A stretch of 24,271 nucleotides of DNA from Haplomitrium mnioides (Eukaryota > Marchantiophyta > Haplomitriopsida > Calobryales), in the NCBI GenBank assembly GCA_049999725.1, contig JBNGIS010030520.1:1-24271 (forward strand). Direction: 5' to 3'. The notes below the pieces were generated by a model. That model searched no databases and was not told the DNA's origin. It saw only the letters and a program-made list of their open reading frames with translations. Shown piece after piece: positions 9,675 to 19,562 of this stretch (positions within the stretch are counted from its first letter, which is position 1; the number at the start of each line of letters is the position of its first letter). The translations under genes and the position numbers were made by a program.

Positions 9675-10782
9675 ATGTCTGGAAAGAAGGCCGTTGTGGT
9701 TGGTGGTGGAGTTGCTGGCAGTTTTATCGCCAAGAAATTGGAAGATGATTTCGATGTTACTCTCGTGGACCCGTAATTCTCTTGACGACTAGTGTTTTGG
9801 TTGTGTTTCCATTTTATTTAGCTTATGAACGGTCACCCTGTTACTAGTTCCTCATTGAATTCAGTCCTTTCCATTGTGTGGTCATTTTGTGCGGCTCTGA
9901 CATCGCTGTCCACCGAGGATTGGCTGTTGCTGATCTGAGTGTTGTGCCGTGCGGTTGCAGGAAGGATTACACAGAGGTTCCGTACGCTCAACTCCGGCTC
10001 ATCGTAGAGCCCAAGGTTGCGGAGCGATCTGTCATTTTGCATTCAGAGTATTTAAAGAAGGCCAAAGTGGTCAACAGCGTTGCGGTTTCGGGAACAGCCT
10101 CTGAGGTTGTAACAGAGTCAGGGGATCACATTCCATTCGATTTTCTGGTAGTGACCACCGGCAGTGAATTCAAGGGTCCAGGGACCAAGCCTGAGCGCCT
10201 CAGTCAAGTCGGAGCTGGTACTCTCTCTCGTGACTACGGTTTCTGTCATTTCTCAAATTTCAATTTCTCTTGCTAGAGCACGCATGTGCGTAGAAGTACG
10301 TAGCTGTAACGAATTTCGGCCTTCGTTGGCTCAGATAACAAGCGTTTACTGGACGCGGAATCGATCCTGATCGTTGGAGGAGGACCAGTTGGAGTGGAGT
10401 TGGCTGCAGAGATTGTCGTTGATTTTCCTCAGAAGAAGGTGACTCTCGTACATTCCGGTGATCGTTTGATTGAATTTCTGGGTCCGAGTGCATCGACGAA
10501 GACGCTGAAGTGGCTCAAGCAACGGAATGTGGAAGTTATCTTGAAGGACAGGTTGGAAGATCTTGAGAGCTTGTCTGGACCCGTATATACTACCAAGAAA
10601 GGAGTATCAATCAAGGCAGATACTCACTTCGTTTGCGTTGGGAAGAAACTGGGGAACAAGTGGTTAGACAGTGCCGTCTTCAGTGAAACTTTGGATGCTG
10701 ACGGACGACTGAAAGTCGATCCTAATCTGCGCCTGCCTGGTTACGTAAACATATTTGCCGCTGGGGATATTACTAATTTGCA

Positions 10783-10830
<48 letters not shown>

Positions 10831-11305
10831 CACACACACAAAACACATTGTGAGTCGAATCCTTGTCGATTGTTGGATGAATCTGATTTAATGATTTTGC
10901 ACCACACACACCAAACACATTGTGAGTCGAATCCTTGTCGATTGTTGGATGAATATGATTTAATGATTTGTGGGACCCATGGATAATGTTTTATGAACGT
11001 AGTCGAAGTTTTCATTGACGATTATCGGTTCTGGTATTGTGCAGGAAATCAAGCAAGGATTTCTTGCAAACAAGCATGCTCTGGTCATTATAGACAACGT
11101 AAAGAAGTTGGCTAAGGATCCCAACGATAAGAAACTTGGCGTTTACAAGCCCTTGGCAGCTCCATTCGGTATTGTTTCCTTGGGACGTACTCTAGCTGTG
11201 GCGCAACTTCCCTTTGGAACGATTTTGGGCCGTTTGGCAGGTTTCCTCAAGAGCAAGGACCTGTTTGTGGGCAAATCACGTGAAGGACTTGGATTGAAGA
11301 AGTAA
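9675..11305 (+). CDS. AIFM2/FSP1-like FAD-dependent NAD(P)H oxidoreductase, 4 exons
   Basis: Exons are 9675-9772, 9961-10217, 10335-10783 and 11045-11305 (stop TAA 11303-11305), giving 354 aa. All introns are GT-AG and all phases fit. The protein is a pyridine-nucleotide-disulfide-type flavoprotein of the apoptosis-inducing-factor homolog 2 group. FAD-binding VVVGGGVAG lies near residues 7-15, the TTG turn at 98-100, the second, NAD(P)H-binding dinucleotide fold ILIVGGGPVGVELAAEI at 129-145, and the FAD-contacting FAAGD at 259-263. Conserved EIKQGFLANKHAL opens exon 4. Animal FSP1 reduces coenzyme Q or vitamin K to block lipid peroxidation; the same role in plants is inference. The N-terminus is MSGKK, so it lacks the Gly2 myristoylation site of human FSP1. 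No transmembrane segment or transit peptide is obvious. The protein ends in Lys-Lys. Intron 3 carries a TC microsatellite directly after the donor and a tandem duplication. Confidence 0.93.
10787..10826 (+). repeat. (TC)20 microsatellite at the intron 3 donor
   Basis: Forty bases of pure TC dinucleotide begin three bases after the GT of the intron 3 donor (CAG|GTTTCTC) of the FSP1-like gene. CA repeats follow at 10829-10839. The position is unusual for a pyrimidine tract, which more often precedes an acceptor. Confidence 0.97.
10827..10971 (+). repeat. Tandem duplication of about 72 bp in intron 3
   Basis: Two near-identical copies, each with a CA-rich start followed by AAACACATTGTGAGTCGAAT. 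This shared string starts at 10841 and 10913, a period of 72 bp. The copies differ by a few bases (AATCTGATTT versus AATATGATTT, plus CA-number differences). The low divergence suggests a young duplication. Confidence 0.95.
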
Positions 11306-12658
11306 GCTCGAGTTGATTTACCGTCTGAGACACGGAACAGGGCGTCCCACATCCCCCGCGCTTTTCTTTTTTTTGAGACACTTTCTTGTGTCATATTGAC
11401 ACCTCTAATTTTTAGGAAATGCATGATCTGTGTGATGCAAATCCCTCAGTCAGAAAAACATCAGGACCAGTGAATTATAGAAGCTGGTTGCATTCAAGTT
11501 CTTTTCATGTCCTGTAAACCGCCTAGGGGTTTGACGCATCGCCATACGTGATGCCCAAATTGATAAATTTCGGCCAAAGTTTTGTCACGGTTGAGTTCGT
11601 GTTCACAGTCCGGACAGGATTGTGGGGATACTGCTACGCCACTGTTCTCATTTGTGGTAAACATCATGTCTGAAGCAAAAGTTCAAGGATTTGTTGAAAC
11701 AAGAAAAGTAAATCGGGATCTATCTTTGACTTGGGAATTGCACTTTATGAAATCTATTTATTACAGCTCTGCTGTTATACGAGTATTGCGTGTCTGACCC
11801 AAGCACAAGTTCCTTTTGTACGGTTACGTAGTGTCAGGCAACAAAGCTTACTATTAACATTCTTACAGAACATTCACAACGGGAGGGGGAGAAGAGGAGC
11901 GATACCACTGCTGAAACCAGCTGAGCTGTTCAATATTTTCTGGCTTTCCATGAATCTACGTAGGTAGGCAAATGAGTTGTCTGACACTGAAAGTGACAGT
12001 TGTAGCGCACACTTCTGAGAAGAGAAGAGAAGAGAAGAGCCATCAATCTCATCACACTCAACACATACAGACGCACCATTTCTTTTCGAGTAAATGACAA
12101 GACGGGACTTCTCTTGACCCAGGCTACTTAAGCTACGGTCATTCTTTCCCAGTGGAAGTCAAGATCACTTTCTCTTGGAAGTTTAGTTTACTTAATCCCT
12201 TCCTCCCCTGTTTTCAATGATTGCAATGCAGAATGTTGAGAGAATCTTTGGAATAGAAAGTGCAGGCAACAATACTCACATAAAACTAGTAACTATTAAT
12301 TAGGTAGTGTTATACAAAACACACGCACTTGAAAGCCAACAAAAGGAACTCTATAACATTAGAAACACAAAAATTTCCTTCACTAAGCCATGGTACAAAA
12401 GCTTCAACTTCAACTTTAAGAACAAATTACATAAATAAAAGACTTTTTTCCATCTTTCAATTCGATTCTGAACTCAAACTAATTGGGCACTAACCAACCA
12501 ATCGACCTTTCATTGGCTTTTGCATTTTCAAAATTCTCTCTTATATCTTAATTACTCTCTAATTTCACCTTCGAACCACATGAAACATAATCTATCCCTT
12601 CTTTTATTACTTCTCTATCTTTAGACGTCTTTACCATTGCAAGCAAATACTTCTATAA
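11306..12658. other. 3' flank of FSP1-like gene and intergenic sequence
   Basis: The first few hundred bases should hold the 3' UTR, but no single clear poly(A) signal stands out. Open frames at 11582-11797 and 11731-11967 have no recognisable domains. A short GAGAA-type repeat occurs at about 12017-12039. From about 12300 the base composition becomes AT-rich and merges into the minisatellite. Confidence 0.5.
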
Positions 12659-13045
12659 GTTGTCTAAATCTCTCTTCTTATATTGAGAGCAATTAAATTG
12701 TTTCCAACTCTTATTTTAAAAGCAATTTTGATTTGTGTAACTCTTATAGTAAGAGCAATTTTTATTGTCTCTAATTCTTATCTTAAGAGTAAATTTTGGT
12801 TGTCTTTTAACTCTTACATCAGTAAAAATTCTTGGTGTTTCTAACCTTTACATAGAAATAGTTGAAGTTGTCTCTATGTTTTATTTTGAGAAAGATTACT
12901 ATTGTCTCTAGCTCTTTTGTTAAAAGCAATTCCCATTGTATTTAGCTCTTATATGTAAGGAAATTTCTATTTCTTTTAAGAAATATATTTAGAGCAACTA
13001 TTATTGTTCTCTAGCTTTTATATTATAAGTAATTCCTATTATATT
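12659..13045 (+). repeat. Degenerate 34-bp minisatellite, block 1 (about 11 copies)
   Basis: The units follow a loose consensus, TTGTCTCTAGCTCTTATATT followed by GAGAGCAATTCYYR, at a spacing close to 34 bp. Examples are TGTCTCTAGCTCTTTTGTT near 12912 and TGTTCTCTAGCTTTTATATT near 13003. The copies differ from one another at many sites, so the array is old. It has no open frame and no conserved dyad. Confidence 0.8.
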
Positions 13046-14126
13046 ATATGTAGTAATATGGTTGAAAGTGTTAGAAGAATTTTTGCTTAAAAAGTCAATT
13101 AGTTGTCTTGAATAATACTCTAGTAATATTATAGTACTCTCACTTTACTTGATTAAAGATCTTTTAGCCACGAGATTGAGCTATACTCCAAAACATAAGT
13201 ATTTATATTACATTAGTAGTTAGTATTAAGCTAAATAGGGTTAGTGTTAGTTGATCATTTATTAGTTGTAGAGAAATATTAGAGCTTTAGTTATAATTAG
13301 TGTTAAAATTAGTGAGAACATGTTACTTTAGTTAAGTACAAGTAGTGAGATGGTAGTTGGCCTCATATCATTCGTGGGCTTTTTTGTTTTGCTTGTTTGA
13401 AGATTTTATGGAGAATAACATTGCAAAGAGTGTCATTTTCCTCAATTTCATGGATGTGATATTTTGGAATTGAATGTCTCTCAATTTGTGAGTGAAGAAT
13501 CAAGGATTCTAGTGCATGAGTATCTCTTATGGAGTTAGTAGTGGAGAGAGCATGCATAAATTGAAATGAAGTGAGAGATAGACTACAATAAAGGGTTGTC
13601 ATGTCAAGTCAGCACCTGAATGGGGACTTGAGTGGTGATCTCAACCAAATCGGTGGAGTAGAGACATAGTAGACAAAAAAAAAAACATGGGCTTCTCTGA
13701 TTTGAGAGTTTATACCTAGCTCAAAAGATGGATCTGAGTGCAATTATGGTAGAATCAACTAGATTTTCTAATGTTTTGTCTTGTAAGAATTTGGGATTGC
13801 TACTAGGTGCCTAAATTTCTGATCTAGATCAATGGTATTGTTGTTCTTCCTCCTAGATCCAATGCTATAGTATTCGCTAGCAAATGGTGAAGCACAAGAG
13901 GTAGGAAGCCTTAGACGTTGTAGTATTTGGCTTCCAAAGATTCTATGAGTGTGAGAGTGAAAGGAGGCAGAGTGAGGTGCCTTGAGGGTACGAGTGAGGT
14001 TTTTAGTTCAACTGTCTCTCGAAAGAAGCTAGAAGTGAAGAATGTAAGAAAACAACACAACATCCTCTTGTCCATGTGGGATTGACCAAGATCAATAAGC
14101 AATTTGGTCTTGAATACTCTATGTAG
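13046..14126. other. About 1.1 kb segment interrupting the minisatellite
   Basis: The 34-bp periodicity stops at about 13045 and resumes at about 14127. The segment between is unrelated in sequence, AT-rich at its left end (13050-13350) and more mixed in the middle. I see no terminal repeats, no recognised protein, and no clear target duplication at its borders. A 79-codon minus-strand frame (13363-13602) is not recognisable. It could be an inserted element or original spacer sequence. Confidence 0.5.
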
Positions 14127-14735
14127 GTTGTTATAATATTTAAAGCCATTATTTTATCTCTAGCTCTTATATTGAGAGTGATTTCAGTTGTCTATAGCTA
14201 TTATATTGAGAATGATTCTTGATGTCTCTATCTCTTATATCCAAAACAATTAAAGTCACCTCTAGTTCTTAGATTGAAAGCCATTCCCATTGTCTCTAAC
14301 TCTTTTGTTGAGGGCAATTCATGTTCTCTCTATCTTTTGTAATCAAAGCAATTTTTGTTGTGTCTGGCTTCTATATTCAAAGTGATTCTTGTTGTCTTAA
14401 GCTATTATATTGAGAGTGACTTCCATTGTCTCTACCTCATGTATTAAGAGTGATTCCAGTTCTGTTAAGTTTTTTTATTGACAGCCATTTTTTTTTGTTG
14501 CTAACTCTTATGTTAAAAGTGGTTCTTGTTACCTCTAGCTCTTACATTGAGAGCAATTTCTAGTTGTCTATAGCTCTTATGTTTAGAACAATTATAGTGT
14601 TCTCTAGCATTTACATCAAGAACAATTCTCGATATTTCTAGCTCTATATGTTGAAAGCAATTCAAGTTATCTATATCTCTTACATTGATAATGATTCTCA
14701 TTGTCTCTAGCTCTTATTTTGAGAGTGATTCCCAA
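14127..14735 (+). repeat. Degenerate 34-bp minisatellite, block 2 (about 17-18 copies)
   Basis: The same unit as block 1, in the same orientation. It is clearest from 14152: seventeen segments between 14152 and 14735 average 34 bp. Examples are TGTCTATAGCTCTTATGTTT near 14565 and TGTCTCTAGCTCTTATTTTG near 14702. The last unit is cut after ATTCCCAA by the start of LTR1-c. Confidence 0.88.
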
Positions 14736-14812
14736 TGTAATAGTACAAACATAATGTTGTGTTATTTATAAGAAAATAGAGAGGAGTGAAGGAAGTAGTA
14801 GAGGGTTGAAAT
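14736..14812 (+). repeat. LTR1-c, truncated 5' LTR of element C0
   Basis: It begins TGTAATAGTACAAACATAAT and keeps the TGTTATTTATAAGAAAATAG block, then loses similarity to LTR1-b and LTR1-d after about 75 bases. The rest of the LTR, the primer-binding site and the leader are deleted; gag sequence follows within about 20 bp. The left boundary is exactly inside a minisatellite unit. Confidence 0.82.
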
Positions 14813-14831
14813 TATTTTAAGTTTACTTCTT

Positions 14832-15349
14832 TTTGAAGCTACAAACATTAGAGAAGATGGTCAACAAATTCTATCTGCCGCAAGTTAATTAGAAGGAACT
14901 GCAAAGACTTAGTGGAAATATCAAATAAAACAAACACAACGTGGATTTGTTGCTCCTATTATTTTTTTAAATTAATTCAGAGGAGCGGTGATTTCAAGAC
15001 TTAGAGTTGTAAATGCTTCAAAACTAGCAAGAGGTCGATTGGTCGAATTGAAGCAACTTGGTACAGTAAGAAGCTATATTGCACATTTTCATGATATAAT
15101 GATGCAAATTCCTGATATAAGAGAATAAGAAGCACTAGACTGCTTTGTTTGAGAATTGAATCCTCGCATGAGAATGGAAGTAGCAATGAGAGATCCTGTT
15201 CAATTAGAAGAAGCAATGCACATGGCAGAGCGGCATGACTCATTGTTTGCTACTACATAAGCTAGTTGACGTCCTCAACCATTCCAATGTCGTACTCAAA
15301 ACTTCACAAGCTCTACTGGAATTAAAGTCTTGCAAAGAATTCAAAGCAC
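14832..15349 (+). pseudogene. Element C0: gag remnant
   Basis: It is homologous at the base level to the gag of element D. Compare TTTGAAGCTACAAACATTAG here with the similar run at about 19750, and CAACGTGGATTTGTTGCTCC at 14938 with 19854. Later segments match D's region around MREPSQLEE (here MRDPVQLEEAMHMAERHD, about 15188-15240). The zinc-knuckle segment present in D (about 20300-20345) is deleted. Stops and frameshifts break the frame throughout. Confidence 0.8.
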
Positions 15350-15863
15350 TTGTTTCATCTTGATGGTACGATTGAGGAGCACTCTTATAGAATATTGGTG
15401 GATAGAAGGAGTTTTGAAAATTTTATGTCACTACGTTTTGCTAAGATAATCAAAGCACAATTCAGGTCTTTCAAGGAGATTATTGTGGCTATGGCCAATG
15501 GCAAAAAACATGACATGTTTGCTCTCAAAAGCCATTACTTCTAATGATTGGAAAAGAGTACATAGAATCTATGCAACTTATTATTGCACTTGTGTAATAC
15601 GACACCATTTTAAGGTTACATTAGCTTGAAGATCCGTGCAATTCAATTGGGCAAAACAAAAAATTCAAGCTATCTTACAAGGCAAGAAATTTCTTTCGGG
15701 GTGTATCAATTCAACACATTAATTTAGTGGAGCAAGAGTTGTATATCTTTGCTGTTTAGATCAAACATATCATGGACTTGAGTAAGAAGGGAGGAAAATT
15801 TGCATCTACCTCAATGATAGATAATATTTTGAAGGAGTTTGCGGATGTGTTTTGGAGGATTTG
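15350..15863 (+). pseudogene. Element C0: protease and start of RT, cut by LTR2
   Basis: ILVDRRSFENFMSLRFAK at about 15392-15445 is the retropepsin active-site region. The family pattern is 'LVDSGa.hnf', so the Asp is kept but the following Ser-Gly is replaced. KEIIVAMANGKKH follows, matching D. At about 15826-15863 ILKEFADVF, the usual 'f.DVFP' start of RT, is interrupted by the LTR2 terminus TGTAACA. The remaining RT, RNase H and integrase of C0 are not in this window. Confidence 0.78.
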
Positions 15864-16364
15864 TGTAACAATCACTAACTTAAGTAAGCAATAACTAAAA
15901 ATGAAGTAAGATGTAGTGTTAACTATGTCTAGAAAGCTACTACTAAGTTAGAGTAGCAAAAAATGTTTGCTATTATAGAGAGCTAAACGTGTGGCAAGAA
16001 GAGGATAAGAACACGTGGCAAGCGGAGGATTAAAGCAAGTAGAAGGTTGTAAAGATTAAGACACATGGCAAAAAGAGAACTAAAGAGAGATGGAAGATTC
16101 TAAAGATAAGTACACATAGCAGAAGGAGAATAAAAGTAAAGGGTGGTCCAATTAAAAGAGGATAGAAAATGAACCAATTGGGTTCCTCCGGAGATCTATG
16201 TAAGCAAAGTGCTTTTTATCAAGTATATAAAGAACGGAGAGTGTCTTGTTAGCCATCTCTTACCTTGTAGGTTTTTGAAGTTCTTTGTGTGCTTCTTTTC
16301 TGCTAACTTGTATGTGTTGTACTTGTGTTAACTTGTGTGTATAATGTTGGGGTGTAGTGTTACA
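15864..16364 (+). repeat. LTR2, 5' LTR of element E
   Basis: It begins TGTAACA and ends TGTTACA, a perfect 7-bp terminal inverted repeat, giving a 501-bp LTR. TATATAAAG at 16224-16232 is a likely core promoter. U3 contains four spaced copies of a G-box-like unit around ACACGTGGCAAG-GGAG. A second LTR2 copy is at 23845. It is unrelated in sequence to LTR1 except for the TGTAA terminus. Confidence 0.88.
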
Positions 16365-16365
16365 A

Positions 16366-16377
16366 TGGTATCAAAGC
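16366..16377 (+). promoter_or_regulatory. Primer-binding site of element E (initiator-Met tRNA type)
   Basis: TGGTATCAAAGC starts two bases after the LTR2 end. The canonical plant site is TGGTATCAGAGC, complementary to the 3' end of initiator-Met tRNA; this copy has one G-to-A change. Confidence 0.85.
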
Positions 16378-17798
16378 TTGGTCTTTTCTAAGAGTGTGGA
16401 CTACCTCTCTTTGGCAAAGTACTTAAGACTTATTTGAGTCATGTAATCTCCACTTTTCATTAACTCCAAGAGAGTTAAACTATCAAGTTTTCATTAATAA
16501 ATGATAGTACATATCGTATTCTTTATAAGTGAAGATAAGAAGTTTTACTTGATGCTATAGTAGCTAATAGATAGAGGAACATTTGTACCTCCTAGAACTC
16601 CTCTATTTAATCTTTTTAACATTCATGTGTTCAATATTAACAAACATTTCTTTCATCAATTTCTAGTGTATATAACTTTGGTGATGACTTTATGGTTTTT
16701 GTGATGGAATCAAGAGAGCATGTTATCTTACCTATAGTAAACTATGGTGCTACATAGGAGTGTTTTATTTATATTTTGTGGTAGATAGAAAATGGATTTG
16801 AACCAAGCTCCTATATAAGAGTTCAATTCCAAGTGTTATATTTCTATTAAAGTAACGTATAAGAAAATGTAGAGAGATTTTCTTGTTCATAAGTTTGGAG
16901 AGAGGTTTTGCAATGTGATGTTGGCATCCACTAAGCCTTCTATTTTACCTATTCTTCACAATTGGAATGTGAAGAAAGTTGGCAAAGTCTTCACAAAGTT
17001 GGTAGAGCTTCAAGCAGCTTTTATAACAAGCCAACAACAAACAAACATGTTGTTGGAATAAATGGTGAAAATACAACTACAACAAAAGAATAGAGAAGGA
17101 AGTCGAGAAACATTACTTCAAAAGATGAGCAAATCATGTAAAGTGGAGCCTTATAGAGGAAGTTGCATGGTTGGTGTTGAAGAAGGGTGGGTCTATCGAA
17201 TGAAGATTCATATGTCATATCATCTGCATGCTTCAGATTTGAAGAAAGGATTATTTGCAAGGTCATTTTTAACTAAGCATGCATTTCTTTGGCTACAAGG
17301 ATGGGAGCGACAAAAAATGCATAAGGGGAACAACTTTTGTGGAGCACTCTAAAAGAATGTTTACTACAAAATTTGAAAGTGGTAAACTCTATATTAACTA
17401 TAAGAACCAAGCTTTGGGAGTAAGAGCAACAAGGAAGTGTTGCAAGGTACATTGAGGAGTTCCAAAGCTTACAAGTCCAAATTGAAGATATGAGTTCAGC
17501 CGAAGCCTTTGAAAATTTTCTACAATGATTGAAGAGAAAGATTCGAAGGGAAGTCAGAATGCGCAACCCAAAGGATATTAACAAAGCCATCTTGTTTGCT
17601 CAAAGAATTGAAAGAACGATAGGGACTGTACAAATAAGAGGGAAGTATAGTCCCATACCTATGGAGTTGGAAAATATGAGAAGGAGAAATTTTAATCGCA
17701 CAAATCATCAACAAGTGGTGATCACCACAAAATCACTACAAAATGCAACAGATAGAAGGATGGAAGAGAGGCAAGAAGCTAGAACATGCTATAATTGT
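16378..17798 (+). pseudogene. Element E: leader and gag
   Basis: The leader up to about 16880 has no readable product. Gag is readable in pieces. SFLTKHAFLWLQGWERQK (about 17259-17315) is the Trp-rich segment of retrotransposon gag. The frame is then broken between 17350 and 17528, and resumes at 17529-17790 with KRKIRREVRMRNP and AQRIERTIG. It ends at CYNCG, the first half of a CCHC zinc knuckle. The His and last Cys are missing because protease sequence follows directly, so an internal deletion joined the two. This gag differs from that of C0 and D, so E belongs to another lineage. Confidence 0.78.
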
Positions 17799-18170
17799 GG
17801 ATGGATGGAAGGATCTCCAATAATGGTTTTGGTGGACTCTAAAGCAGAAGAAAATTATTTATCACGAGCTATAACATTGAAGTTGAAGTTGCCCATTGAA
17901 AAAGAAGAGGATGAAGTGGTTGAAATGGAAATTGGCCAAAGTGAGCCTATTGAACGACTATCTCAATGTATCTTTATACATGGGTAAATATAAAGAGAAG
18001 TTGGAGTGGAAGATCATGACATTGGTAAGATATGACGTTATTCTTGGAATGAAGTGGTTACAAAGATATAATCCACAAGTTGGCAAAAGAAGACACTCAC
18101 GACATCTCAATAGAATATTTGGAGAGATCAAGTACAATCTCATTCAATGCATTTATCCCTATATGTGATT
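17799..18170 (+). pseudogene. Element E: retropepsin-like protease
   Basis: VLVDSKAEENYLSRA at about 17826-17870 is the aspartic protease active-site loop. The family has D-S/T-G-A; here the Gly codon reads Lys, which should abolish activity. The second landmark, YDVILGMKWLQRY, is at about 18032-18070 in another frame. Both match the order seen in chromovirus proteases. Confidence 0.78.
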
Positions 18171-19165
18171 GGAGCAAGTTTGATAAAAAAAAACAAGACA
18201 TTGTGTTTTTAAAACTCATATGTGAGCTCACCATTGATAAGGAGGACTCAAAGCAAAATTTTCCACATGAATTTCAAGGTGTTTTGAAGGAGTTTCATGA
18301 TGTTTTTCCCAATGATTTACCCAAGGGTTTGCCTCCTAAATGATGCATTGATCACAAGATTTAGGTCATTCTAAGAAATAATCCACCCTATAAAGCACCA
18401 TATTGTTTGGCTCCTCATAAACTAGAGGAATAGAAATCTCATATTACAAAATTGTTGGAAAAATGATTCATTCAACTAAGCATTTCTCCTTATGGTGCAT
18501 CAGTACTATTTGTGAAAAAGAAAGTTGGGAGTATGAGGATGTGTATTGTCTATCGAGCACTCAATCAATAAACAATGAAAAATAAATATCCATTGTTAGG
18601 ATGGATGATTTATTTGATCAACTTCAAGGAGAAAATTACTTTACATAGTTGGATTTGAGAAGCAAATATAATCAAATTTGAATCGCGGAGGGTGATGTGC
18701 AAAAAAAATCCTTTCGAAGTTAATATAGGCATTTTGAATATCTTTTTATGCTTTTTGGATTAACTAATGCTCGTGCAACATTTATGGATCTTATAAATGA
18801 TATTTTTTGATCTTATTTGAATAAGTTTGTTATTGTCTATTTGGATGATATTCTCATCTACAACAAGAATCTTCAATAGCATCAATAGCACCATTGTACA
18901 ACATTGAAGGTACTTCAGAACCACAAGCTATATGTCAAGATATCCAAATGTGAAATTGGAAAGAGGGAGGCTAACTACTTGGGTCATAGTGTAAGTACAT
19001 CAGGAATCCAAGTTGTGGATGAGAAATAAGAAGGCAATTAAGAAGTGGGAAGCTCATAGTGATCAAACACAATTAAGAGGATTTTTGCATTGAATTGTGA
19101 AAGGGTTTGCACAAATATGAGAACCATTGACCAACTTGCTTAAGAAAATTCACACGTGAACATGG
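18171..19165 (+). pseudogene. Element E: reverse transcriptase, ends at RNase H border
   Basis: RT landmarks occur in order. FHDVFPNDLPKGLPP is at about 18294-18340 and [14 protein letters not shown] near 18482. [12 protein letters not shown] near 18533 covers the 'R.CvDYR.LN' box with the Asp read as Val. FGLTNARATFMDL is near 18751. The catalytic YLDD is intact at 18838-18849, followed by ILIYNKN. ANYLGHSVS is near 18970 and EPLTNLLKK near 19122. Many stops lie at former Gln, Arg and other codons. The frame ends where LTR1-d begins at 19166, so E's RNase H and integrase are separated or lost. Confidence 0.87.
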
Positions 19166-19562
19166 TGTAATAGTACAAGCATGATGTTGTGCTATTTATA
19201 AGAAAATAAAGAGGAGTGAAAGAAGTGGCAGAAAGTCACTTTTACTGTTAATTACTTACCTTCAAAGTTAGTTTTAGAGTTTCTAGAAGTAACTTATAAG
19301 TTATTAATTAAAGGTTGAAATTGGAAGTGACTTGTAAGTAAAGAAAGAGGGATGAAACCTTCTTCTCTTGTAAAAATAGAAGGGCTTCAAAGCCCCACTT
19401 CTCATTATGAAGTTTCTCTCAATTGAGTTTGGCTCTTTGGTTGTTTGGCTTTGGCTAGCACTCTTGGCTTTTGTTTGCTTATTGGCCTTGAGTTGTGTAA
19501 CTCTATTAGAGTTATCTTGAAGTTGCTACTTATTTGGAAGCCGGTCTTAGAGTTCTTTTGCA
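19166..19562 (+). repeat. LTR1-d, 5' LTR of element D
   Basis: It begins TGTAATAGTACAAGCATGAT and ends GTTCTTTTGCA, 397 bp, followed after one base by a canonical primer-binding site. It lacks the 39-bp and 48-bp arrays of LTR1-b. The TATA-like box of LTR1-b is degraded here (TGTAAAAATAG near 19370). Confidence 0.9.

Noticed and set aside
10664-11015. Minus-strand frames with long Arg-Glu repeats
   Set aside because: They are the translation of the GA strand of the (TC)20 microsatellite inside an intron.
14127-14735. CRISPR-like spacing in the 34-bp repeat array
   Set aside because: The whole unit repeats with gradual divergence; there are no constant repeats alternating with unique spacers, and the context is a plant nuclear genome.
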